A DNA stretch of 24,138 nucleotides, from contig JBKPOV010000219.1 in assembly GCA_046733315.1 (NCBI GenBank), positions 1 through 24,138 of the forward strand, read 5' to 3'. This document shows, piece by piece, positions 12,694 to 20,529 of this stretch. The stretch comes from VRUE01 sp046733315. GTDB lineage: Bacteria; Actinomycetota; Thermoleophilia; Solirubrobacterales; 70-9. The number at the start of each line of letters is the position of its first letter. The first letter of the stretch is position 1. The translations under genes were made by a program, and so were the position numbers. The notes beneath the pieces are model-generated. The model made no database searches. It was not told where the DNA came from and saw only the letters and a list, made by a program, of their open reading frames with translations.

Positions 12694-15539
12694 GGGGGCG
12701 GACGATCGCGGCTTTTGGCTTGGTCGTTGCGGTGGCACTATCACTGCCCGGTAGCGCCGCCGCGCTCGATTTCCTCCCCGGCAGCGCCGGCTTTGACGCC
12801 AACGTCTACGCCGAAGGTGGGGGGGTGGCGACGCAGGCGGGCTCGCACCCTCTGGCGATCAGCTTCGACGTCAACTTCGAGCCTGAAGGCGGGGGGCCGT
12901 TCAGCGAGGGCGACCTGCGCGATCTGAGCCTCGAGATGCCGCCGGGCCTGATCGAAAACCCGACCTCGATTACGGCCAAGGAGTGCACCCAGGTCGAATT
13001 TCAGACGCCGCGAGTCTCCCCCTGGGAAGAGAGCCTCTCTGGGGAGAGCTGCGCCGACAACACTCAGATTGGGGTCGCCACGGTGCGTTCCTCCTTTGCC
13101 GGCGGAACGACGCGGACCTTCGGCGTCTTCAACCTCGCGGCGCCCCCGGGGGCGCCCTCGGCGCTCGGCTTCAATCCCTACGGCGATCCGATCATCTTGG
13201 TTCCATCGATTCGCCAAGCAGAAGGCGAATACGGCCTAACCCTGCAGGCGAAGAACATCGCCCAGCTATCTGACATCTCTGGCCTGACCCTGACCATCTG
13301 GGGCGTTCCCTGGTCCGTCATCCACAACGAACAGCGCGGCAACTGCCTCAACGAGGCAGAACCGGCCTATGGCTGGGCGAAATGCTCAGTGGGCAGGCCC
13401 TCAAAAGGGGAAAGCGACCTGCACGCCTATCTGACCCTGCCTACCTCGTGCGAAGAGCCGATGAACTTCAGCGCGGTCGCCGTGCCGTGGAACCCGCAGG
13501 AAACCGCGGTGAGCCGCACCACCACGGGCAAACCGGTGCTGCAGGGTTGCGGCAAACTCGAATTCGAGCCGCACGCCGGGGCCCAACTGAGCGATCCGCG
13601 GGCGTCATCTCCCTCCGGCTACAGCTTCGATATCGAAGTCGACACGAGCGGGATCACCGACCCGGTTTGCTTCCCCGGCGTCATCCACGCCACCGGCTGC
13701 GCTCCGGCGCCGGTCCGCAAGGCCGTGGTGACGCTGCCGGAGGGGGTGAGCATCAATCCCTCGGTCGGCTCGGGTCTCGGCGTCTGCACGCCCGCTCAGT
13801 ACGCCGCCGAGACGCCGCTCTCGCCATTCGGCGCCGGCTGCCCGAGCGAGTCGAAGATCGGCGACTTCAGCGTCAGCAGCCCAATCGTCACCGGGCCGAT
13901 CAGCGGGAACATCTACCTCGCCGCCCCCCACCAGAATCCCTTCGGCAGCCTGCTCGCCGTCTATCTGGTTGCCAAGTCGATTCAGAGGGGAATCCTGGTC
14001 AAGGTCGCTGGGCTGTTGCAACCCGATCCTCTCACCGGCAGCCTTACCGCTACCTTCGACCAGTTGCCGCAGCTTCCTTACTCCAAGCTCAGCATCCGCT
14101 TCCGTGAAGGCCAGCGCAGCCCGCTGGCGACGCCGCCGACCTGCGGCAATCTCTCCACCGAGGCTGACTTCACGCCGTGGCGGGACCCGACCGTGGTCAG
14201 GCACGAATCGTTGCCTGCCACGATCACGGCCGGCGTGGGCGGTGGTCCCTGTCCGTCCGGGCTGGCTCCGTTCGCCCCGCAGGCAAAAGGCGGCACGCTC
14301 AACTCCCGAGCCGGTGCCTACACACCCTTCTACCTGCGTCTGACGCGCAACGTGAGTGAACAGGAGATCGTCTCCTACTCGGCCCAGTTCCCGCCCGGGC
14401 TGCTGGGCAAGATCGCCAACATTCCCTACTGTCCCGAGGCCGCGATCGAGGCGGCGCGCCGGAAATCGGGACTGGCGGAGCGCGACCATCCTTCCTGCCC
14501 GGCGGCGAGCTTGATCGGTCACACCACCTCCGGGTACGGCGTCGGCTCGGTTCTCGCCTACGCCCCCGGCAATCTCTACCTCGCCGGGCCCTACCGGGGT
14601 TCCTCGTTCTCGGTGGTGGCAATCGACTCCGCCCTGGTCGGTCCCTTCGACCTCGGCGTCGTCATCGTGCGCTCCGCGGTGCGCATCGATCCGCAGACCA
14701 CCCAGGCCTCGATCGATGCCACCGGCACCGATCCGATCCCGCACATCATCGACGGCGTCCCGATCCACCTGCGCGACATCCGCGCCTACATAGACCGGCC
14801 CCAGTTCACCCTCAACCCAACCAGTTGCGAACCGTCGAGCGTCGCCTCGGCGATGAACGGCGCCGGTCTGCGTTTCGCCGACCCCACCGACAACACCCTG
14901 GCCACTGCCACCGCCCCCTTCCAAGCTTTCGACTGCTCCTCGCTTGATTTCAAGCCGCGGATCGGGTTGAAGATGAAGGGCGGGACGAAGCGCGGCGACT
15001 ACGCCTCGCTACAGGTCGTGGTCCGGCCCCGAGCCGGCGACGCCAACATCCGCTCCGCGCAGGTGACGCTGCCACCCTCGCTCTTCCTCGAACAGGGCAA
15101 CATCAAGACGATCTGCACGAAGGCGCAGTTTGCCTCCCACAACTGCCCGCCCGGATCGGTCTACGGCCACGTCCGCGCCTTCACGCCGTTGCTCGAAGAC
15201 CCGATGGAAGGTCCGGCCTACCTGCGCTCCTCCTCGCACACCCTGCCCGACCTGGTCTTTGTCCTGCGCGGTCACGGCGTCGAGGTAGACGTAGCGGGCA
15301 GGATCGACTCGATCAAAGGTGGCATTCGCGGCACCTTCCCGACGATTCCCGACGCCCCAGTTAGCAAGTTCGTGCTGAAGATGAACGCCGGCAAACGCGG
15401 GGTGCTCGTCAACGCGGAAAATCTCTGCAAGCGCAAGCAACTGGCCCGCGCGCGGTTCGTCGGACATGCCAACCGCGGCTGGCGCCTGCAACCGGAACTG
15501 AAGGCAAAATGCACAAAGAAAGGGCGGCGGGGGCGATGA
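12690..15539 (+). CDS. Large secreted repeat protein of unknown function
   Basis: 949 residues with a signal peptide at about 1-25 (ending PGSAAA). I do not recognise a named family. Four copies of a divergent unit can be aligned by eye, beginning near residues 70, 343, 561 and 789. Each starts with a strand of type LPPGL (LEMPPGL, VTLPEGV, AQFPPGL, VTLPPSL). A paired-cysteine segment follows, with C(T/P)xAx(F/Y/V) or a close variant and a second Cys near CPxxSxIG, then a YLAxP-like strand, and in copies 1 and 2 a block ending in a further conserved Cys after a proline-rich turn. The regular cysteines suggest disulphides outside the cell. The C-terminus is basic (KAKCTKKGRRGR). GTG 12690 overlaps the previous stop (GTGA) and its own TGA overlaps the next ATG, so the three secreted proteins are probably made together, perhaps as parts of one surface assembly. 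Confidence 0.85.
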   Translation: MRGRTIAAFGLVVAVALSLPGSAAALDFLPGSAGFDANVYAEGGGVATQAGSHPLAISFDVNFEPEGGGPFSEGDLRDLSLEMPPGLIENPTSITAKECTQVEFQTPRVSPWEESLSGESCADNTQIGVATVRSSFAGGTTRTFGVFNLAAPPGAPSALGFNPYGDPIILVPSIRQAEGEYGLTLQAKNIAQLSDISGLTLTIWGVPWSVIHNEQRGNCLNEAEPAYGWAKCSVGRPSKGESDLHAYLTLPTSCEEPMNFSAVAVPWNPQETAVSRTTTGKPVLQGCGKLEFEPHAGAQLSDPRASSPSGYSFDIEVDTSGITDPVCFPGVIHATGCAPAPVRKAVVTLPEGVSINPSVGSGLGVCTPAQYAAETPLSPFGAGCPSESKIGDFSVSSPIVTGPISGNIYLAAPHQNPFGSLLAVYLVAKSIQRGILVKVAGLLQPDPLTGSLTATFDQLPQLPYSKLSIRFREGQRSPLATPPTCGNLSTEADFTPWRDPTVVRHESLPATITAGVGGGPCPSGLAPFAPQAKGGTLNSRAGAYTPFYLRLTRNVSEQEIVSYSAQFPPGLLGKIANIPYCPEAAIEAARRKSGLAERDHPSCPAASLIGHTTSGYGVGSVLAYAPGNLYLAGPYRGSSFSVVAIDSALVGPFDLGVVIVRSAVRIDPQTTQASIDATGTDPIPHIIDGVPIHLRDIRAYIDRPQFTLNPTSCEPSSVASAMNGAGLRFADPTDNTLATATAPFQAFDCSSLDFKPRIGLKMKGGTKRGDYASLQVVVRPRAGDANIRSAQVTLPPSLFLEQGNIKTICTKAQFASHNCPPGSVYGHVRAFTPLLEDPMEGPAYLRSSSHTLPDLVFVLRGHGVEVDVAGRIDSIKGGIRGTFPTIPDAPVSKFVLKMNAGKRGVLVNAENLCKRKQLARARFVGHANRGWRLQPELKAKCTKKGRRGR

Positions 15540-17398
15540 GGCTGAGAGTGTTCCTAGCGGTCTTCACCTCAGTGCTGCTTGCTGGACTCGCCGTCGGCGC
15601 TCTCGGCGCATCGGCGTATCGGGAGCCGCTCAAACATCCCGACACTTCCGAAGGGCGGGAAGAATGGATCGGCCCGGATGGGCTGTCGCAGCTCCCCCTT
15701 GCCACCGAAGGGCAGATAGAAGGCGCCTGCGGCCTGGCCATCTCGCCACCGTCGGGGACTCTCTACATCTCCGACTACTACCACCGCGCCGTCCACGCGT
15801 TCACGCTTTCCGGCACCTACAGCAGCTCGCTGGTCCTCCCCGGCGGCGACCCGCCTTCGCAGATCAACGAGCTAAACGCCGTCTGCGGGCTCGCTGCAGA
15901 CTCGGCCGGGAATCTCTACGCCAATGAATTTCACCAGGGTGTCCTCCGCCTCGCGCCCAGCGAACAGCTCATCGACCCGGCCGAATCGACCGGCGTCGCT
16001 GTAGGGGCCGACGGCGACCTCTACGTGAACCACCGCACCTACGTGGCGGTCTACGACGCCCCGGTCGAGCTGGGCGAGGCCGCGGCCGCGACGATCGGCG
16101 CCGGTGGCAGCCTGGGCGATGCCTACGGACTCGCGGTGGACTCCGCGGCCGGCCGCATCTACGTTGCCGATGCGGCCGACGAGACGGTCGAGGTCTTCGA
16201 ACCAGCGGTCAGCTCGGTGACCCCGGTTGAAACTATCGACGGACCACCCGGGACGGGATTCAACTCGCTGTTCAACGCTGCGTTGGCGGTCGACTCCAGC
16301 GCGACCGGCGGGCAGGGTCACCTGCTCGTCGTCGACAACCTCAAACCCTTCTTCGAAAAGCCGGAAGCCACGGTCTATGAGTTCGGCGCGAGCGGCGAAT
16401 ACCTGGACCGGCTGCAGACTCGCAAAGTCGGGCCGGCGGGCGAAGCCAAACTAAACGGACCGATCTTCAGCGAACCTCCCGGGATAGCGGTCAACCCCGG
16501 CAGCGGCGATCTCTACGTTACGACCGGCAACAGCGAACTGTCGAACGTCGTCAAGTACGGGCCCTTCCAGGCGGCGGCGCCACCGGCGCCGCCATCGGCA
16601 GGGGTGGGGACCATCGCCGGATCGGCCGCGGTCGGTGCCGGCGCCACCTCGGACTCCGGCGCGGCCCGAGCCGCCGACGCCTCCGCCTCGGTGGTCGTGC
16701 AGCGCCGCGGTGTCCGGGTCAGCTTCGACGGCAAGCTCACCCCGCACGCCCTTCCCCGCCACGGCGTGGCTCCGGTGGGGATCGTCGTCGACGCCAAAAT
16801 CGGCGCCACGGGGGGAGATGACCCGCCGCAGCTGCGCCGCATCTCGATCGCGATCAACCGCAACGGTCGTTTCACCTCCGAGGGCTTGCCGGCCTGTCGC
16901 CTCGATCAGATCCAGCCCTCGACGACCGCTGGCGCGCTTGCCGCCTGTCGCCGCTCCCTGGTCGGCGAAGGCAACTTCTCGGCCAACGTCAAGCTTCCCG
17001 AGCAGTCGCCCTTCCCCTCGGCCGGCAAGGTCCTCGCCTTCAACGGTCGTGTCGGCGGCAAGCCGGCGATCCTCGCCCATATATACGGCACGCAGCCGGC
17101 GCCGACGTCGACGGTGCTGCCTTTCGTGCTCGGCACCGCGCACGGCACCTACGGCACCGTCCTCGAAGCTTCGCTGCCGCAAGCGACCGGCAGCTGGGGC
17201 TACGTGACCGGGCTGCGGATGAACTTGCGCCGCCGCTTCACCTCCCACGGCGAGGCTCGCAGCTACCTGAGCGCGGGCTGCCCGGCGCCGGCGGGCTTCC
17301 CCAGCGCAGCCTTCCCACTGGCGCGCACGAGCTTCGCTTTCTCCGGCGGCCTGACGCTGGTCTCGGTCTTGAACCGGACCTGCCGGGCGCACGGATAA
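15536..17398 (+). CDS. Secreted NHL-repeat beta-propeller protein
   Basis: 620 residues. A signal peptide lies at about 1-25 (MRLRVFLAVFTSVLLAGLAVGALGASA). Residues about 50-340 hold NHL-type blades: GLAISPPSGTLYISDYYHRAVHAF, GLAADSAGNLYANEF, GVAVGADGDLYV, GLAVDSAAGRIYVADAADETVEVF, and GIAVNPGSGDLYVTTGNSELSNVVKY near the end (each quoted as a blade description). An Ala/Pro/Gly linker follows, then a C-terminal domain of about 230 residues with GVRVSFDGKLTPHALPR, QLRRISIAINRNGRF and several cysteines, ending RTSFAFSGGLTLVSVLNRTC. I recall this C-terminal domain only from other actinobacterial secreted proteins of unknown role. ATG 15536 is chosen because it overlaps the preceding TGA as ATGA and puts the signal peptide at the N-terminus; an in-frame ATG at 15509 would add nine polar residues before it. 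Confidence 0.85.
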   Translation: MRLRVFLAVFTSVLLAGLAVGALGASAYREPLKHPDTSEGREEWIGPDGLSQLPLATEGQIEGACGLAISPPSGTLYISDYYHRAVHAFTLSGTYSSSLVLPGGDPPSQINELNAVCGLAADSAGNLYANEFHQGVLRLAPSEQLIDPAESTGVAVGADGDLYVNHRTYVAVYDAPVELGEAAAATIGAGGSLGDAYGLAVDSAAGRIYVADAADETVEVFEPAVSSVTPVETIDGPPGTGFNSLFNAALAVDSSATGGQGHLLVVDNLKPFFEKPEATVYEFGASGEYLDRLQTRKVGPAGEAKLNGPIFSEPPGIAVNPGSGDLYVTTGNSELSNVVKYGPFQAAAPPAPPSAGVGTIAGSAAVGAGATSDSGAARAADASASVVVQRRGVRVSFDGKLTPHALPRHGVAPVGIVVDAKIGATGGDDPPQLRRISIAINRNGRFTSEGLPACRLDQIQPSTTAGALAACRRSLVGEGNFSANVKLPEQSPFPSAGKVLAFNGRVGGKPAILAHIYGTQPAPTSTVLPFVLGTAHGTYGTVLEASLPQATGSWGYVTGLRMNLRRRFTSHGEARSYLSAGCPAPAGFPSAAFPLARTSFAFSGGLTLVSVLNRTCRAHG

Positions 17399-17425
17399 GC
17401 TCACGAGCGGGCCAATTATGAGGAG

Positions 17426-17496
17426 TTGCTAGCAATTCGCTAGGCTCTCGCTCACCAAAGTGGGCGCGGAATTGCGCGCCCCGCGGTTCGCAGGAG
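17426..17496 (+). promoter_or_regulatory. Leader of the ftsE operon: palindrome, hairpin and ribosome binding site
   Basis: The gap 17399-17503 holds a perfect 10-bp palindrome TTGCTAGCAA (17426-17435), a hairpin GGGCGCG (17462-17468) with CGCGCCC (17475-17481) around a six-base loop, and a strong AGGAG at 17492-17496, seven bases before GTG 17504. The hairpin has no T-tract; it could end the upstream transcript inefficiently or structure the ftsE leader. No clear -35/-10 pair was found. Confidence 0.5.
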
Positions 17497-17503
17497 TCAC
17501 CCT

Positions 17504-18364
17504 GTGTCCGCAGAAGGGAGCGCGGGCATGGCCAGATTGCGAAAGCGAAAGACGGGCGGCTCCGAGCCGCAGCGACGGCGGCCGGGAGGCAAGCCGATCA
17601 TCGAGTTGCGCGACGTGACCAAGGTCTATCCGGGCGGCCACATGGCGCTCGATCGCGTCTCGCTGGCGATCGACCGCGGCGAGTTCGCCTTTCTCGTCGG
17701 TCCCACGGGTTGCGGCAAGTCGACGCTGATCAAGATGCTGATTCGCGAGCTCGAGGCAACCGAGGGTGCCGTGCGGATCGCCGGCCGCGACATCGGCACC
17801 ATGGCCGAGAAGAAGATCCCGCAGCTGCGGCGCAACATCGGCACCGTCTTCCAGGACTTCAAGCTGCTGCCCGACCGCACCGTCTACGACAACGTCGCCT
17901 ACGCGCTGCAGGTGATCGGCGCCAGCCGCGCTCAGATCCGCACCCAGGTGCCCGAGACGCTGCGCCTAGTCGGCCTCTCGACCAAGCTGCACAGCTACCC
18001 CGACCAGCTCTCCGGCGGCGAGCAGCAGCGCGTCTCGATCGCCCGCGCCTTCGTCAACCACCCGCCGCTGCTGCTCGCCGACGAGCCCAGCGGCAACCTC
18101 GACCCGGTCACCTCGATCGGGGTGATGCAGCTGCTCTACCGGATCAACAAGACCGGCACGACGGTGGTCGTCGTCACCCACGATCGCGAGATGGTCGACA
18201 ACATGCGCCGCCGCGTGATCGAGCTCTACGAGGGTCGTGTCGTCCGCGACGAGGTCAGCGGCGGCTACACCGAGGAGTCGACGACCGAGTTCGGCGTGCG
18301 CATGCGCGCCGAGATGGGCGTCGCCCCCGAGGGCCAAACCAACGGACACGACTCGCTGATCTAG
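17504..18364 (+). CDS. ftsE: Cell division ATP-binding protein FtsE
   Basis: 286-residue ABC ATPase that pairs with FtsX at the inner face of the membrane and drives activation of peptidoglycan hydrolases during division. The nucleotide-binding motifs are all present: Walker A GPTGCGKS (66-73), Q-loop VFQDFKLLPDRTVYDN (Gln117), signature LSGGEQQR (169-176), Walker B LLLADEP, D-loop NLDP and H-loop His226 (VTHD). The FtsE-specific DFKLLPDRTVYDNVA segment separates it from other ABC ATPases. GTG 17504 follows AGGAG at the ideal distance; ATG 17528 also has a good site (GAAGGGAG) and would trim eight residues. The first 30 residues are basic and the C-terminus extends about 35 residues past the core. 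The TAG stop abuts the ftsX ATG with no gap, so translation is probably coupled. Confidence 0.97.
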   Translation: MSAEGSAGMARLRKRKTGGSEPQRRRPGGKPIIELRDVTKVYPGGHMALDRVSLAIDRGEFAFLVGPTGCGKSTLIKMLIRELEATEGAVRIAGRDIGTMAEKKIPQLRRNIGTVFQDFKLLPDRTVYDNVAYALQVIGASRAQIRTQVPETLRLVGLSTKLHSYPDQLSGGEQQRVSIARAFVNHPPLLLADEPSGNLDPVTSIGVMQLLYRINKTGTTVVVVTHDREMVDNMRRRVIELYEGRVVRDEVSGGYTEESTTEFGVRMRAEMGVAPEGQTNGHDSLI

Positions 18365-19282
18365 ATGTCGCGATTCTTCTTCTTCACCCAGGAGGCTTTT
18401 CGGGCGTTGCGCCGCAACGGCGCCCCGAGCATGGCGGCGATCGTCACCACGGTGACGACGGTGATCCTGCTCGGCGTGCTGATCCCGGTCTTCCAGACCA
18501 CCCAGGCCAAGAGCAACGCGGTTCGCGAAAGCCTCGAGTTCCGGGTGGCGATCTACGACGACGCGACGCAGGGCGAAATTTCGGCATTGGAAGGCAAGCT
18601 GGAGGCGATCCCGCACGTCGCCTCGGTGAGCTTCATCAGCAAGTCCGAGGCGCTCAAAGAACTGGAAAAGGATCTCGGCAAGAGCAAGAGCGAAGACCTG
18701 CTCGCCCAGCTCCACGACAACCCGCTGCCGGCCAACTTCCAGATCAAGGCCGACGACGCCGGCAATCTCGATGCCGTGCGCGCCGCGGTAACCCCACCGG
18801 GCCCGAACGGCAAGCCACAGCCGATCTCGCCGATCGTCCAGGACGTCTTTGACCGCCAGCAGGAGTCCCAGCAGATCGAGCAGGTGACCAGCGCGCTGAA
18901 GATCGTCCTGACCGTGATCACGGCGCTGCTGATCCTCGCTTCGCTGATGCTGGTCGGCAACACGATCCGGCTCTCGATCTACACCCGCCGCCGCGAGGTC
19001 GAGGTGATGCGGCTGGTCGGCGCGACCCGCTGGTTCATCCGCTGGCCGTTCATGATCGAGGGCGTCGTCGTCGGCTTCGCGGGCGGCCTGATAGCCATAC
19101 TGATCCTGTGGCTGGGCAAGATCACGATCGTCGACCCGCTAAGCGACACCTTCTCCTTCCTCGCGGCGCAGAACAACAGCACCCTCTCCTTCCCGGCCCT
19201 GGTGGCGATCCTCTTCGGCGCTGCGGTGCTCGTCTCCGCAGTTGGCTCCGGGGTCACCCTGCGCCGCTTCCTCAAGGTCTGA
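18365..19282 (+). CDS. ftsX: Cell division protein FtsX (permease-like subunit)
   Basis: 305-residue membrane partner of FtsE. Four membrane segments are visible: about residues 22-43 (MAAIVTTVTTVILLGVLIPVF), 178-200 (IVLTVITALLILASLMLV), 225-260 (GVVVGFAGGLIAILILW) and 278-298 (ALVAILFGAAVLVSAVGSGV). The extracellular loop between the first two (about 45-175) carries the acidic/amphipathic part (ALKELEKDLGKSKSEDLLAQL) that in other bacteria contacts cell-wall hydrolases. The cytoplasmic RREVEVMRLVGATRWFIRWPF motif is the FtsX/MacB-type coupling segment. The ATG directly follows the ftsE stop with no separate ribosome binding site. An S41 protease gene follows seven bases later, the same order known for B. 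subtilis ftsE-ftsX-ctpB and, as I recall, Streptomyces. Confidence 0.96.
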   Translation: MSRFFFFTQEAFRALRRNGAPSMAAIVTTVTTVILLGVLIPVFQTTQAKSNAVRESLEFRVAIYDDATQGEISALEGKLEAIPHVASVSFISKSEALKELEKDLGKSKSEDLLAQLHDNPLPANFQIKADDAGNLDAVRAAVTPPGPNGKPQPISPIVQDVFDRQQESQQIEQVTSALKIVLTVITALLILASLMLVGNTIRLSIYTRRREVEVMRLVGATRWFIRWPFMIEGVVVGFAGGLIAILILWLGKITIVDPLSDTFSFLAAQNNSTLSFPALVAILFGAAVLVSAVGSGVTLRRFLKV

Positions 19283-19289
19283 ACCGCTC

Positions 19290-20474
19290 GTGAGGGGAAG
19301 TCGGATCGCGGCCCTCGTGGCTGCCCTGCTCGTCGTGCTCTGCGTCGGGATTTGGCTCGGGGGCCATCCCGCCAAGCTGCCCGAATTCCTCCGCGATCGG
19401 CTCGTCGGCGACGCTGCCGGGCTCAACCTCGAAGCGACCGAACTGATCGAGGACAACTACTTCCGCGCCGTCGGGCCAACCGAGCTGACCAACGCTTCGC
19501 TGCAGGGAATGGTCCGCGAGCTGCGCCGCCGCCATGGCGACCGCTTCTCCGACTACTTCTCACCCGAAGCGCTGGCCAGCTTCGAGACCGCGATTTCGGG
19601 GCATTTCTCTGGCATCGGGCTCAGCGTCACCCAGGTCAAGCAGGGTCTGCGCGTCGACAGCGTCTTCCCGCACTCCCCGGCACAGCGGGCCGGGATCGAG
19701 TCCGGTGACCTGATCGTCTCCGTCGACGGTGAGTCAATTGCGGGTGAGAACAGCCGGGTCTCTACCGAGAAGATCAAAGGCCCGGAGGGGTCGGACGTGA
19801 CGATCGGGGTGAAGGGGGCGGGCGACGGCAAGGTCCGCGAGGTGGAGGTCACCAGGGAAGAGATCGCGCTGCCGGTGGTGACCAAGAACGTGAAGGAGAT
19901 CGGCGGGAAGACGCTCGGCTACGTGCGCCTGATCTCCTTCAGCGAAGGCGCCCACGCGGCCCTGCGCGAGGCGGTCGAGGAGGTCGAGAAGAAGGGCGCC
20001 GAAGGGGTCGTCCTCGACCTGCGTGGCAACGGGGGTGGGCTGCTCGAGGAGGCGGTGTTGACCGCCAGCGTCTTCCTGCCCGAGGACGAAGTGGTCGTGA
20101 CCACCGACTCCCGCACCCAGGGCCACACCGTCTACAAGACGGTGGGCGACAATCTCGCGCCGCTCCCGCTGGTCGTTCTGATCGACCGCAACACGGCCTC
20201 CGCCGCCGAGATCCTCACCGCCGCCCTCGCCGATGACGCCGGCGCCAAGGTCATCGGCACGCGTTCCTACGGCAAGGGCGTCTTCCAGCAGGAGATCGGC
20301 CTCTCCAATGGCGGTGCCCTGAAGCTGACGATCGGCGAGTACTTCACGCCCGATGGCGTCAACCTGGCGAAGAGCCACGGCATCCACCCCGATGTGAAGG
20401 CCACCGACCGCCCGAGCACTCCCGCCGATGAGCCGCTGGAGAGGGCTCTGGACGTGCTGGCAACCGAACGATGA
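19290..20474 (+). CDS. S41-family C-terminal processing peptidase (CtpA/CtpB-like)
   Basis: 394-residue serine protease exported across the membrane. A membrane anchor or signal peptide spans about residues 5-24 (IAALVAALLVVLCVGIWLGG). A PDZ domain spans about 95-190, with FSGIGLSV, VFPHSPAQRAGIESGDLIVSVDG and IKGPEGSDVTIGV. The protease domain runs from about 205 to 370: GYVRLISFSEGA, VLDLRGNGGG, the catalytic serine Ser304 in NTASAAE and the general-base Lys329 in GTRSYGKG. Such proteases trim C-termini of envelope proteins and can control cell-wall hydrolases, which fits their place after ftsEX. GTG 19290 lies seven bases after the ftsX stop; the longer frame upstream lies within ftsX. An 18-bp hairpin follows the stop and separates this gene from rnr. 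Confidence 0.94.
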   Translation: MRGSRIAALVAALLVVLCVGIWLGGHPAKLPEFLRDRLVGDAAGLNLEATELIEDNYFRAVGPTELTNASLQGMVRELRRRHGDRFSDYFSPEALASFETAISGHFSGIGLSVTQVKQGLRVDSVFPHSPAQRAGIESGDLIVSVDGESIAGENSRVSTEKIKGPEGSDVTIGVKGAGDGKVREVEVTREEIALPVVTKNVKEIGGKTLGYVRLISFSEGAHAALREAVEEVEKKGAEGVVLDLRGNGGGLLEEAVLTASVFLPEDEVVVTTDSRTQGHTVYKTVGDNLAPLPLVVLIDRNTASAAEILTAALADDAGAKVIGTRSYGKGVFQQEIGLSNGGALKLTIGEYFTPDGVNLAKSHGIHPDVKATDRPSTPADEPLERALDVLATER

Positions 20475-20475
20475 G

Positions 20476-20524
20476 CTTCCGGTGCGCCTTATGCGGTCTA
20501 TGCCCACATAAAGCGCACCGGAAG
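20476..20524 (+). promoter_or_regulatory. Hairpin covering the rnr ribosome binding site
   Basis: CTTCCGGTGCGCCTTATG (20476-20493) pairs with CATAAAGCGCACCGGAAG (20507-20524) at 17 of 18 positions (one C-A mismatch) around a 13-base loop. The 3' arm ends inside GGAAGGG (20520-20526), the only good Shine-Dalgarno before the rnr ATG at 20530. No T-tract follows, so it is not a normal intrinsic terminator. The likely roles are to restrict rnr translation, to set mRNA stability or processing between ctp and rnr, or to provide an RNase or thermosensor site. Confidence 0.8.
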
Positions 20525-20529
20525 GGTCA

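Noticed and set aside
10699..12744. 681-codon minus-strand frame opposite the first secreted-protein gene
   Set aside because: It is a shadow frame with no recognisable domain, while the plus strand has a signal peptide, FN3-like domain and propeller blades.
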